Shown here piece by piece: positions 10,214-23,814 of a stretch of 64,000 nucleotides of DNA. The notes beneath the pieces were generated by a model that saw only the letters and a program-made list of their open reading frames with translations, was not told the origin of the DNA and did no database searches. Position numbers and translations under genes: made by a program. This stretch comes from Panulirus ornatus (lineage: Eukaryota; Arthropoda; Malacostraca; Decapoda; Palinuridae): assembly GCF_036320965.1 (NCBI RefSeq), contig NC_092281.1, positions 8,811,892 to 8,875,891 on the forward strand, read 5' to 3'. The stretch's first letter is position 1. Each line of letters starts with the position of its first letter.

Positions 10214-11032
10214 ACAATTGGCTGGAAGTGATGGAGGATAAGCAGTCACTACATCTATCATTAACCCCTCTACTCATCACAACATTCAGCGATGTGTCAT
10301 CCAATCTCACAACCCATGAGGGAAATAAAGGTGACTTACACTCCAAGACTAGGGTGGACCTCACTCCCATAAAACAGATTTAGACATGCAGCAGAACATT
10401 ACCCGGGGCTGAAGGGAAGTTATTGCTGACGGCACAGAGGCTTTTTCAAAGGCTTCATTTTTGTGGTGGGGAGTTTTATTTCCTGCCAGATTACCAGACA
10501 CAGGTCGTCTGTACCAGGCAAGAGAGGGACGGATGAATGTTCAAGGGGAATTTTCAAAAACTTTTGAAAAGCTTTGATAGCCTTTTGATGTGACAATACC
10601 CTTGATTTAGTGATATTATTTCTACTGATACACCATTTGTGTGGCCACCAGAGGAGAAAAGGTCTCCAATGTAACGAGAGTTTGTATGGCATAATTGGAC
10701 GGGATGTAACTCATCTCTAAGACAATATTCTACCATAATGACATTCGTGTCGGAGCTAAATACTTCCCCATGACACGTTATCAACTCTGAAGTGATATAC
10801 TTATGTTTGAATCATACGAAAACTATAAATGAATAATGACACCAAGAAATGAAGAATGTTACTACGTTATCCGTGACCTGTAACGCAAACATGGGTGTTA
10901 CTTGAGTGTTAGTGGTATACATATGAATTATTATAATTTTATCTTATGAGCTTCTGAATGTATCTAGTGTGTATTGTGCCAAGAGCTTTAACATACACAA
11001 CACACACTGCAAATGTGACGGTCTTGCAATAA
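10209..11032. other. unique sequence, nothing recognised
   Basis: Minus-strand frames of 76-90 codons (10420-10784) have no recognisable domain. No tandem structure. Confidence 0.5.
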
Positions 11033-11065
11033 GGGACAAAGCTGACATCTCTCGTGTATTTTCAG

Positions 11066-11212
11066 AGTTTAGTTGTGGACGTGTATGACCGAACGTTCAC
11101 TTTAAGCCTCCCGCTAATGGAGGGACGAAATGAGCGAGTCCAACTTGGCACTTGCCAGAGGGAGCGAGGTCCACGGCAGCGCCAATACGTCCATGTATTT
11201 TCCTCTAAATGA
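11066..11212 (+). other. weak candidate terminal exon, unknown product
   Basis: A branch-like CTGAC (11042-11046) and CATCTCTCGTGTATTTTCAG precede position 11066 at a suitable distance. The frame starting there is open for 48 codons (beginning SLVVDVYDRTFTLSLPL, ending with TGA at 11210-11212). The stretch is more GC-balanced than its flanks. However, the frame is already open upstream of the acceptor back to 11033, another frame (ATG at 11130, 71 codons, with a hydrophobic stretch) overlaps it, and I recognise no family. No AATAAA is seen close by. Confidence 0.18.
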
Positions 11213-11266
11213 AAGGGTGGCTGGCACGTTGTTGGTCGGTGTAGCAATGTTACTGATCAATTATTT

Positions 11267-11292
11267 GATGGTACCTGCACACAGGTACCATC
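11267..11292. other. perfect 11-bp hairpin
   Basis: Arms GATGGTACCTG (11267-11277) and CAGGTACCATC (11282-11292) flank a CACA loop. Both arms contain the KpnI-type palindrome GGTACC. Confidence 0.85.
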
Positions 11293-11345
11293 CAACACCA
11301 TTCCACAGCAAATCAGACAAACTCGGTAATGCTGATAAATTCTAA

Positions 11346-12480
11346 TAACTCTTGGTCTTTATTTCCAGATGATCAAGTTCATTAAAATATAAAGAAAAAT
11401 ATCTGTATTCATCAGTCAAAGAACATGATGGCTATCTTTTATATTTTCTGCTTCCTTTTTATATCCGCTTTGAGCGCAGTTGGTCAAAAGTGTTGAGGTA
11501 GAGTTTGAAATATTCGGGAAAAACTTTTTTTTTCTTTTTTTGAAGCACCTGCGTCGCTGTGCATCGTTTAAGAGAACAATTGTATCCTCGGAAAAATTTT
11601 TTGAGGAATCTATGAAAGTGTTTCTTTTCTTTGCCAGAAAAAAAGAAATTGTCTTTTGTAAACTCGGAGTGTGGGTTTTACGATTACTGATGTTGATGTG
11701 TGGTTTACTATCGCGCGGATTTCCAAAATGTTATGAGATTAAATGGTTTCTTCTCCGAAGTTCCTTAGTAAGCTTCACTGAGTGGAACCAGACCTCTGCC
11801 TCAACCGTAGATGGTTAGCATAACCTGGTTGTTGAAGTCACAAGTACCAGCCAACCTGTTCATGGTTGACGTGGTTCTACAATACATACTAACACTTACC
11901 TTGCCCATCCTCCTCTACAGCGAGACACCTTTCATCCCTCTCCCTCCCATCTGTCTCCTCTCTCGAACATCGATCTCGTCATCACTACCACCTACTGTAA
12001 AATGTAATCGTCACGCCGAAAGTAGAGTCTATCGCCAAAGAGACAGTGCCCGTGTTCATTTACTAACATAATGAGGGCTGTGTCCAAGAACCTACAAATG
12101 TAGTTGTGGTTTCGGTAACAACATTCCAAAGTATCCCATTGCATGCTGTAAAACCTAGTGTCGCTATACACACACACACAGGAAGTGATTGCCTATTGGA
12201 AATGTATAAAGTACGCCCAGGATCGGAGTCTTTTACAGGAATTTGGAATGATCTTTGGTAAAGAACTGGGAAACACTGACAGGAGGAGGGATACTTTTAT
12301 ATCACCAGGGAATAGATATATTCCAGCATAGCCAAAGGTTTTACCACCAGTCTATATCAACTTCAAAGCAATATGACCAAAGACAATCAAACTCGTAGCA
12401 TAAATTTTTTCTTACCTTTCACGGCACTTTTATTGGGAAGTTCATATCTGGACGAGAGATTCTGAGAGGACACAGCTGGC
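11346..12480. other. unique sequence, nothing recognised
   Basis: AT-rich, with several homopolymer T and A runs. Frames of up to 112 codons have no recognised domain. A short (CA) run lies at 12165-12180. Confidence 0.5.
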
Positions 12481-12512
12481 TACGTGGTAGGGGCAGACAG
12501 CTTGGAGAGGAA

Positions 12513-12600
12513 GGCTGGCAACATGGTGAAGGTTGGCAACATGGTGAAGGTTGGCAACATGGTGAAGGCTGGCAACATGGTGAAGGCTGGCAACATGGCT
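12513..12600. repeat. 18-bp minisatellite, about 4.8 copies
   Basis: Units of TGGCAACATGGTGAAGG with T/C variation start every 18 bases from 12513. The array reads as ATM/TFTMLP in minus-strand frames. Confidence 0.94.
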
Positions 12601-12960
12601 GAAATAAAAAACGACCTTTGAGGTGGAAGAACTATAGATGTTGTTATTATGAAAGCTAATAATGCGGTGGATGGAAACATAACTGTTGTAGATCTATACA
12701 GTAACATTTGTAACCGTTCACATTTACCTGATGAATCCCATGTTGTGTGCGTCATCACATGTTGTGAAATTAACATTTTCGTCATAAGGGAAAAAATAAA
12801 GACAATGTTCCTGGCTTCATGACAAGACTGACATTGTTTTCCCTCAAGCAATACCCACGTCAGTAAGGTTCTTCCCCAAGTCGTCTCCTCAAACCCCGTG
12901 ATCCTGTAAGACCCTTACAGTGATCCGCTTATCTGTGTGATAACATCGATGTCTTCATAG

Positions 12961-13028
<68 letters not shown>
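12961..13028. repeat. (CT)n microsatellite
   Basis: About 34 clean CT units. It is one of two (CT)n arrays separated by only 75 bases. Confidence 0.98.
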
Positions 13029-13031
<3 letters not shown>

Positions 13032-13102
13032 AGGGTCTCCTGGAACTGGCTTTATGATTTACAACCTACGCTCGTGTTGATCATTGCAACTATGATCATT
13101 AT

Positions 13103-13103
<1 letters not shown>

Positions 13104-13191
<88 letters not shown>
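13104..13191. repeat. (CT)n microsatellite
   Basis: 44 clean CT units, 75 bases after the previous array and in the same orientation. Confidence 0.98.
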
Positions 13192-13192
<1 letters not shown>

Positions 13193-13309
13193 ACCCCCAC
13201 GCCAGAAGAACGAGATGGATGAGAGTGTGTAACCAACTGACTTGTGATCTGAAGTTTGCAAGTCTCGGTGTTTGATTCACTGGGATAACTGGAGTTCCTC
13301 ATGATGGAC

Positions 13310-13445
13310 AGGTGTCTGAAGGACGAGGTCGGGGAGAGGATGAGAGGAAGAGAGAATAGAATGTGGAGGAGAAACAGGAATAATGATATGAACAGAGTGA
13401 AGTCAATGAAAAAAAAAAAAACGAGAGGGAGGTGGGGAAAGACAA
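13310..13445. repeat. purine-rich tract with A12 run
   Basis: GA-rich low-complexity sequence with a homopolymer A run near 13411-13422. Confidence 0.6.
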
Positions 13446-13517
13446 CACTATTCGTAGAACCTGAATTTAAGGGAAAACCCACCAATGAAGTTAGTTACAG
13501 AGACTCAGTAACAGATA

Positions 13518-13582
13518 CAGGAGGAAGAGGAGGAGGAGGAGGAGGAAGAAGAAGAAGAGGAGGAGGAGAAGGAGGAAGAGGA
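13518..13582. repeat. (GGA/GAA)n purine tract
   Basis: Almost pure GGA and GAA triplets. Such a purine mirror tract can form triplex DNA. The Gly/Arg frame across it is an artefact. Confidence 0.9.
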
Positions 13583-14035
13583 GCTTTAAGAAAGAACATA
13601 CAATTGAAAAACTAAGAAGAGAAGTGACAGATCGAAAGCCAAAATTTTGTGGACTGGAAATCACTGAAGACTTGCCTCATCTCGGCTGTTATATTTATTC
13701 TGTTACATTACACAACTATCAACCTCTGGATGGTCATTACCCAGAGTCTTCCCCGCACACGTCAAATATACATTACTCGGGAAAATGATGATATTTGCTG
13801 CAGCTCGAACCGCTTCCCTCCTTCATGGAGAGGATGATGGCGCGCCATACAGCCGAGGTTGGGTATAGCTTCCTCCCACACACTCACACATAAAGTTCCT
13901 ATATCGCTTCTCCTGCAAGGTCAGCCAGGGAGGAGAAGAAATAGAAATCTCTCGGCAGAGCGAGACCTCCCGCGGAAATGATTCACAAAGGTCGGAGGGT
14001 CACATGAAGGAAGGAAATAGAGATGTGAGATAACG
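13583..14035. other. unique sequence, nothing recognised
   Basis: No repeat unit or gene recognised. Confidence 0.5.
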
Positions 14036-14119
14036 ATGGAGAGAAGAGAAAAAAAAGAGGAAGGAGGAGGGCAAGAGAGAGAAGAGGAGGGAAAAGAGAT
14101 AGGGGAAAGAGGAGGATGA
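14036..14119. repeat. purine-rich tract
   Basis: GGA, GAGA and A runs with few pyrimidines over about 80 bases. Confidence 0.8.
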
Positions 14120-14299
14120 GTCGTAAATAAGACAGAAAGACGTAAGACAATAAATACGAATGAGTGTCATATTCACAGTTGGGGAGAGCAGTCCAGTCAG
14201 GACAATGGATGTAGTAGTGGAGGAGAGGCTACAAGGACAGCCATCAACAGTTGATGACAACACCATCATCAACCCACCACCTGGGAGAATGTCCAGTGG

Positions 14300-14338
14300 T
14301 CAGGTACCACTGCTTATTGAGGTACCACTGCTTATTGC
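14300..14338. repeat. 18-bp direct duplication
   Basis: AGGTACCACTGCTTATTG occurs twice in a row (about 14301 and 14320), two copies only. Confidence 0.85.
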
Positions 14339-14829
14339 TCATCTATTAGGGGAATGGAGAGGAACTGGTCAATAGTGGAGTGGCAGTGGATGGTGAATTT
14401 GTGGTAAAATATGATGTGGATGAATGGTGCATGAATGAAGAATGATGAATAAGTGGTGAAGGGTAAGTGGAATATCAAATTAAAGATGCTTGTAAAATGA
14501 ATGATATTTCACGTATAAAAGATATTACCTCTAGACCAGAAATAAAAGGGTTATGCAAAAAATAATACAAAAAAAAAGGAGAGAAAATAGTCAATCTCAA
14601 AACTTAAGCTGCAATGTATTTTGCGTCAAGAATACATAATGAAGGACACATTCCAAGTCTCCCACGGCAATAGAAACTCTTGGTGGCACAGGAAGACATA
14701 ACAGACCAGCAGTCGAGGTATGAACCAGCTGTAGCCTGGCTAGGGGAAGACGTTGAAATGGGTCTGGAGAATAGACTGGATTTCCCTCAGGGCACGTGGG
14801 TCTAATGGACTGCTGGGAGTCACAGTGGG

Positions 14830-14831
<2 letters not shown>
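14339..14831. other. unique sequence, nothing recognised
   Basis: Rich in ATGAAT/GGTGAA words near 14390-14460, perhaps an old short repeat. No gene recognised. Confidence 0.45.

Positions 14832-14894
<63 letters not shown>
14832..14894. repeat. (GA)n microsatellite
   Basis: About 31 clean GA units. Confidence 0.98.
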
Positions 14895-16030
<1,136 letters not shown>

Positions 16031-16299
16031 ACAGATATGGCGATGCAAATGTTCAGGAAAATGTGTATGAACACAAATGTAATCACTACATATAAGTTTC
16101 ACGGCTTAGAATTTGGAGATAGTGATAAAGATAATGAAAAAGAAGACCTCGGTCGGTGGTAGGAGTCGATATAATGAAGTAATTTAAAGTCAGCTCTCCA
16201 AGAGCAACTCAACTAATGAAGGCAGACATGCAGGTGGGGTGAGGGAGGTGCGAGGGTAGTTCTTGATGTGGTTGGGAGGGGGACGTCCGCGTCTGGACG

Positions 16300-16510
16300 A
16301 GGTAATGAGAGAGGTACCTCATCGCCAGGCTGGTGAGGGAGGGAGGAGTGGTCATCAGGAGTGAAGCACCAGAGAGGTAAATGGACTAGCTTTCAGGGGA
16401 AGGAATGGTCATGACGAGGGAGGCACCAGAGACGGACTAAGTCTGTAGGGGTTGGAGTCGTCATCAAAGGAGTGTCACTAGATAGGTACCTCAGCGCCTG
16501 GCTGCTGGGA
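16300..16510. repeat. degenerate tandem repeat, about 55-60 bp
   Basis: Blocks around GGTCATCAGGAGTG, GGTCATGACGAGGG and CGTCATCAAAGGAGTG, each followed by CACCAGAGA or CACTAGATA, recur. GAGGTACCTCATCGCCAGGCTG (about 16310) is echoed by TAGGTACCTCAGCGCCTGGC (about 16483). Confidence 0.6.
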
Positions 16511-16860
16511 ACAGCTATCGAAGAAGACGGTGACTTGAAGGGATATGATTCGCAAAGATGGAAGGCCACAGAGTCTCTTAGTTGCTGAGAGTAATAACCG
16601 TGACCTTACATGCAGATATATTGATCTTGTCTTACAGAAGGAGGAGAGGGGAAAATGCTTTAACGATAGATAACCAAGAATACTATTGGCAAGACACAAC
16701 GAAGGAAAAACAGAAATATCTTAATGAGAAATAGAAAGAGAAAAGGCGATGATCATTTATATACAAAGGATGATAAAGTCCCTAAAGAGATGGTATTTTA
16801 CCTTTCTGAAAAGTAGCCAGCCAAATAATACTTGACCATATAGTAGGAATACACGAAAGA

Positions 16861-16861
<1 letters not shown>

Positions 16862-16912
<51 letters not shown>

Positions 16913-16915
16913 GGG
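16862..16915. repeat. (TG)n microsatellite ending in GGGTGGGTGGGG
   Basis: About 21 TG units grading into three G runs. Confidence 0.96.
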
Positions 16916-17530
16916 TTGTAATTTCAATCGATGATATTAACGACGATATCCAGGTACAGTGACTCATGATCCTGGATATGTCATGTTTCCAGGAGGAGAC
17001 TGACCGTTGCGACACCTGGAACATTAACCTAGCTATCACATGTGTCCCGTCCATTAAGTGTTACGACAGCTGGAACATGCATATAGCTGGAAAGTTAGCC
17101 AGTCTGAATCATATATGAAGGAGAGTGATTACCCTCGAACATGAAAATTTCGTCTGGCATAATCACGTTTTCAGATTACTGGCTGCTGCTGCGAAATCTG
17201 GACTTGTCAGCCTGATTGATTCGGGTTTTCCAGCGAGTGACTGGAACGCTAGGTGAAAAATCCCTTTAATTAATTCATGTTTCCAGGTATCTGATCCGTC
17301 CCCTTGAAATGCTCTCTGTATCTATGTTTCCAGACGAACGACTGTCGACACCGACAGATACTTTCTAGAGTCAAAGGAAACTGGGAAAAACAAGAAACCT
17401 CCAGAGTGTAGAAGAGTTCTAGTTTCCATTGCCATTAGTGGAAGTAAATATTGTGGTGCACGGCCCGAGGGATGACCACAGAGCCCCAATGTCCAGACGA
17501 TGGTGCTGCCTGGGATTAAACAATGCTCTC
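16916..17530. other. unique sequence, nothing recognised
   Basis: The words CTGGAACATTAACCTAGCTA and CTGGAACATGCATATAGCTG (about 17013 and 17069) suggest an old duplication. No gene recognised. Confidence 0.45.
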
Positions 17531-17531
17531 C

Positions 17532-17550
17532 ATATATATATATATATATA

Positions 17551-17616
<66 letters not shown>

Positions 17617-17623
17617 CATATAT
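17532..17623. repeat. (AT)n microsatellite beside dispersed element
   Basis: AT units with a TC interruption near 17551 and a TACATACATA end. It lies 8 bases from the TATCCC end of the element at 17632. Confidence 0.97.
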
Positions 17624-17631
17624 TTGTGTTT

Positions 17632-17855
17632 TATCCCTGGGGATAGGGGAGAAAGAATACTTCCCACGTATTCCCTGCGTGTCGTAGAAGGCGACTAAAA
17701 GGGTGGGAGCGGGGAGTAGGCAATCCTCCCCTCTCGTTATTACTTTTCCAAAAGAAGGAACAGAGAAGGGGGCCAAGTGAGGATATTTCCTCAAAGGCTC
17801 ATTTCTCTATTCTTAACTCTACCTCGCTAACGAGGGAAATAGTGAATATGTATTA
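17632..17855 (+). mobile_element. dispersed element, copy 1 (about 225 bp)
   Basis: Starts TTATCCCTGGGGATAGGGG and ends near CTACCTCGCTAACGAGGG. A second copy lies inverted at 54491-54719. The first roughly 70 bases are identical in the two copies and the rest is close to 80-90 percent identical by eye. The starting end has a 6-bp stem (TATCCC/GGGATA). It has no coding capacity, no clear RNA polymerase III boxes and no recognised family. I remember its TTTCCCGCGTTAGCGAGGTA part from decapod genomes; this was not searched. Confidence 0.8.
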
Positions 17856-18972
17856 AAAAGATATATGTGTTTTCGTTCGCAGAAATCTCTTCTTAATCCA
17901 CCATTCCTCTTGTTTGCACGTGAAGGTTTTCTCGGTAAATACGATACCTGAAATGTTCTTGCATCAAAGAGCAAATATTCAGTAGGTCTCCAGCACTCCA
18001 ACGTAATCCTGTGATACTGATGAATATCTGAACCTATTTGTCACATTTCCACGAAATCCACTTTTATTTCTTTAAGCACCTTATATGTCCAAGGATTCTG
18101 GTGTCCAATTTCATTTACATTCACACTCGATACGTGGGTTATGTCATGACTATAATCCCAACAACCTTTGCTTACACATATGTACGTAGATCTGAATATA
18201 TATATATCCCCGGATCTTGACGAACAGAGACAGAATTTTAGGTACAGTTTCCATATAATATGTTCATGGAGTCCAGACCATGCAATTGCTGCCTGACGAC
18301 AAGGAAATGAAGCAATGGTTTTCTGAAGTCCATTTACTGTGTGTAAGGAAAAGAAAAGGAAAAAAAATGACGAATTTTGCTAAATCGCAAGCGGAATTGT
18401 TGTTGGCGACGAGTGGGAGGTAGTTAGGGTGGTAGAGCCAATTGGGGTGGTTGGTCGCCAGCTGACTTACCCAGTGACCCAGGACAGACAAAATTCACGT
18501 GAATGTATCGTCCCGACGATAACCACAGACCACACAAAGAACTCGTCGTGTTAGAAACTAAAGACCACCATATCTTTATCTTGGGAACATAACTAAGTTG
18601 TCTTCTCTTCTGTTTTTCAGATATTATTAATTCGAACCAGTACATGCTCGAGCTTATAAACCTCCTTGAGTCTTTTGAGCATTCTAGTGGCTAGAAAGTC
18701 CAGGTTTCTTTCATGAAAATGTTTTCGGAAGTCTTTTTAAAATCGACGCCTGAATAATGTGCGTCACGTCTGCTCTGCAGCGAGTATGACCACCTCTCAC
18801 TGATCTGGCTCGCCTAAATCTGTAGAACCTGGACCTCTGTTGTAGCCGTTCTTGTCCTTGACCCAATGTCCTTTACGCTCTATCGCGCTAAATCCTTTCC
18901 TCTAGCTTTCAGATCTTTGAAATTTGGAGAACTTGCCAACGAGGAACATGAACTCTCCATGTTTAGAAGATT
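17856..18972. other. about 1.1 kb of unique sequence
   Basis: No repeat unit or gene recognised. Short frames of 60-75 codons have no known domains. Confidence 0.5.
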
Positions 18973-19088
18973 CTGTTTCGACTTATGAAGCTTCAAACTT
19001 ACAAGACACGAGTCTCTATTGAGGAACGAGCTGTTTTGACTTATGAAGCTTCGAACTTACAAGACACGTGTCACTATTGAGGAACGAG
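18973..19088. repeat. 58-bp tandem duplication, 2 copies
   Basis: Both copies contain GACTTATGAAGCTTC, AACTTACAAGACACG and TATTGAGGAACGAGC. A third partial echo may lie just upstream (GAGGAACATGAAC). Confidence 0.92.
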
Positions 19089-19656
19089 CGAGCGAGGCGC
19101 TTGCGATTCATGCTCAGGTAAGACGGTCAAGTGAGGAGGATTTGTTTCGCCAAAGCTGTAGCGATGCACGACAGAACTCTGCCGCTCAAAAAGGAAATAT
19201 GGCGAAAGCAGGTATATAGATCGTTATAAACTTGGGTCATTCGTGGTTCATCTGATGGCTCAGCTGTTCTCATTCAGGTGAGTCTCGGACATACACGACC
19301 AGTGCATCGTATGAGACTTTAGGCTGCCAGACACCCACAGACACTCGTCCATCCTCAGGGTTTATCCTTTCTGAGGAGGAGGAGAACTCGTGAAAGGTGT
19401 GTCATATAGCTGAGACTTGTTTCCTTGGACCATTCAACATTCCCTTTTCTTCAAATGAGTTCACAGATTTAGTATGATAAACATCTCTGTTTTGTTGCAT
19501 AAGGAAATATTATTTTAGAACTGGCAATGACTGATCAATACCCTGTTTCTAAATACGGGAAGCAGAATTCTCTTTCTATACCCCTTTCGTGAAATGTGTG
19601 TTTGAGCAAAATAGGATTAAAGTGGTCAATCAGGTATGTGAATACGTACAACATAC
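19089..19656. other. unique sequence, nothing recognised
   Basis: No convincing feature. Confidence 0.5.
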
Positions 19657-19975
19657 AAACAGGATTGTGGGGAAGGAGGAATATGTCTCTACCACCATAA
19701 CAGGTACAACCATCAGCCAAGGTTGTGGGGAAAAGATTTAATCATGCCTACCATCACAACAGGCACAACCATCAACCATGGTTGTGGGGTAATATCAAAC
19801 CCGTCTACACCACCACAACACAGGCAGAACCATCATCCAGGTTTGTGAGGTGAGGATCAACCTAACCCCACCAACATAGTAGGGTTGAACCATCCATCAA
19901 GGGTAGCTGGGGGATGGGGGATTTACCTGCTAATTCTACCAACATGAGGGGCCTGACCATCGACTATCGTACAAA
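19657..19975. repeat. degenerate tandem repeat, about 62 bp, about 5 copies
   Basis: Successive blocks carry a CACCACAACA-type stretch, then ACAACCATCA and AAGGTTGTGGGG. The first three are clear and the last two are badly worn. Confidence 0.75.
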
Positions 19976-20052
19976 GTAAACCTGGAAGCGAGACTCGGAA
20001 CAACGGTGTTGTATGGTAAACTATCAGTTTACACTGCTTGAAAAAAAAAAAG

Positions 20053-20230
20053 TCCTGATTGGGTGATAAGTAATGTTATGTTCTGACACTCAGCTACATC
20101 GAGATACCCTGAGTGGTTGATAAGTTTACGTAATGTTATGGGTTGACGATCAGTTAGATGGACATATCCTGATTAAGTGATAAATTTACGTAATGGTATG
20201 CGGTGATGGTCAAATACATCAAAACTGTTA
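20053..20230. repeat. 54-60 bp tandem repeat, 3 copies
   Basis: Blocks begin CCTGATTGGGTGATAAG (20054), CCTGAGTGGTTGATAAG (20108) and CCTGATTAAGTGATAAA (20168). The first lacks a short TTTACG insertion. Confidence 0.85.
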
Positions 20231-20937
20231 CGGCTAAGCTTATCATAATCCACAGTATTACCTCGTAAAGTTTTCTAATTTAAAAATACTTAAGATTTAA
20301 ATGAAATACAATTAATACATTACCAAAGGGCGTGGCTGATGTCCCTCCAACCCTTATCTCCTCCAGATTAAGACTGTCCGTGACTTACCTGGGAAAAGAT
20401 AAACCCATCAATATCTCAGATTACACAGAGACATAAAACATCAATCATACATGTTTTCCTTTCTGTAAATCTGCATAGTTATTGGTAAACCTCCTCATGT
20501 GTTTTGACGGAATGGGGAAGACGAGGAGATATACAAATGAATGTATGATATAGTATTGATATTGAGGCTAAGGAATGACATGACATTTGATGAGTTGTAA
20601 GTTATATTTCATAACAACGACTGACTTGAGAAATCCATGTGTGTTGGTACAAAGGATCGAGTGCGATCCCTTGTGAGTGAGTGTGTGTGGAGAGGGACGA
20701 AGGTCCAGCTCAGAATGTTCGCTTCGAAATCTGGAAATCTTTCCCTGATGAAATAAAGGGATAAGAGTCTCACATGAGGATATAGGAGGAAGGGAGAACA
20801 GGGGCGTGAGTAAGAGGGAAACTAGGCGTAAGAGAGGGAGGGAGAACAGGAAGGAAAGTGTGGAGGCGAGCAAGAGGGTACAGGCCACTGGATGGTTGGT
20901 AAGGAGAGGGAGAGTATGCGAGGTAGAAATGAAGAGC

Positions 20938-20941
<4 letters not shown>
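20231..20941. other. unique sequence, purine-rich toward its end
   Basis: No gene recognised. From about 20780 the sequence is GA-rich (AGGGAG, AGAGGG) and leads into a short (GA)n array. Confidence 0.5.

Positions 20942-20970
<29 letters not shown>
20942..20970. repeat. short (GA)n microsatellite
   Basis: About 14 GA units. Confidence 0.95.
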
Positions 20971-20972
<2 letters not shown>

Positions 20973-21096
20973 CGCTCTACTGCCCGTGTCAGATCATAAC
21001 AGGAAACGTCACCGGCAGAGATGGTAGTCAACGGCAGCGTCTCCTCCGAACTAGCCTCGTCGGTTCAGAAGTACGCTACAGTTTCTTCTGAATGTT

Positions 21097-21846
21097 CTTT
21101 CAGGAGCCACGGGAGGAACTGCTTTCAGGAGCCACGGGAGAAACTGCTTTCAGGAGCCACGGGAGAAACTGCTTTCAGGAGCCACGGGAGAAACTGCTTT
21201 CAGGAGCCACGGGAGAAACTGCTTTCAGGAGCCACGGGAGAAACTGCTTTCAGGAGCCACGGGAGAAACTGCTTTCAGGAGCCACGGGAGAAACTGCTTT
21301 CAGGAGCCACGGGAGAAGCTGCTTTCAGGAGCCACGGGAGAAACTGCTTTCAGGAGCCACGGGAGAAGCTGCTTTCAGGAGCCACGGGAGAAGCTGCTTT
21401 CAGGAGCCACGGGAGAAACTGCTTTCAGGAGCTACGGGAGAAACTGCTTTCAGGAGCCACGGGAGAAGCTGCTTTCAGGAGCCACGGGAGAAACTGCTTT
21501 CAGGAGCCACGGGAGAAGCTGCTTTCAGGAGCCACGGGAGAAGCTGCTTTCAGGAGCCACGGGAGAAACTGCTTTCAGGAGCCACGGGAGAAACTGCTTT
21601 CAGGAGCCACGGGAGAAGCTGCTTTCAGGAGCCACGGGAGAAGCTGCTTTCAGGAGCCACGGGAGAAACTGCTTTCAGGAGCCACGGGAGAAGCTGCTTT
21701 CAGGAGCCACGGGAGAAACTGCTTTCAGGAGCCACGGGAGAAACTGCTTTCAGGAGCCACGGGAGAAACTGCTTTCAGGAGCCACGGGAGAAGCTGCTTT
21801 CAGGAGCCACGGGAGAAACTGCTTTCAGGAGCCACGGGAGAAACTG
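21097..21846. repeat. 25-bp minisatellite, 30 copies, highly uniform
   Basis: Thirty head-to-tail units start with CTTTCAGGAGCCACG, with no length change in 750 bases. Nearly all variation is one A/G site (AAACTG or AAGCTG), plus one GAGGAAC first unit and one GCTACG unit. There is no stop codon in any forward frame of the unit, so all three forward frames are open and cycle through the same 25 residues. A 296-codon frame starting at ATG 21021 is therefore not evidence of a gene. Confidence 0.98.
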
Positions 21847-21850
21847 CCTT

Positions 21851-22500
21851 CAGCTTATTCATAATACTCTCTGCTCTGAGGACACATGTCTTTAACTTTC
21901 TCTCGTCGTGACCCAAAGCTTGATCGATCAAGGCACGCTCGCGACTCACAGTCCAAAACGAACGCAATAATTACAGAAATACCTTTCTCATTCATATATT
22001 CATCTATTTTCTTAGGCTGTACAGGAAATACATCAGTATCATATAATATAGGACGACTCAAAATGATAAGAGAATAACATAATCCGATAACGTACCCCGA
22101 TAACGTAATCTGAGTAAATATAAGTAATGTAATTCAAATGAATGAGAGGGACGACTCAGCCCCCTCCTAGCCCGGTCTTCTGAGCCGGAGGTGTTGTTGT
22201 GGCTCGAGACAGACAGCGTAAATCATAATTATTCACAAAAAAAGAAAATTGAACAAAATCCACAACACAGCAGTCGTCGTCACGAGAAACATCACGCGTG
22301 TGTTCTGGTCAGAAGCAAAATGTATACTGAAGCTTTTTTTTTCTTCCACTCTACACAGCCTTGACGATGATTACTGTTTCGAGATTCATTCGAACACCTT
22401 GGCGTCTCTCGACACATGTGATCGAACTCGTGAGCGACCCAGATTTGTGTGGCGACCTATAATGTAAGAGCCACCGCTTTAAACAAATTGCTTGTCAACT
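21851..22500. other. unique sequence with a 14-bp perfect palindrome
   Basis: CTTGATCGATCAAG at 21919-21932 is a perfect palindrome. CCGATAACGTA occurs twice near 22083-22105. No gene recognised. Confidence 0.5.

Positions 22501-23814
<1,314 letters not shown>

Noticed and set aside
21097..21846. CRISPR-like array
   Set aside because: The units are head to tail with no unique spacers, and the surrounding DNA is eukaryotic. It is a minisatellite.
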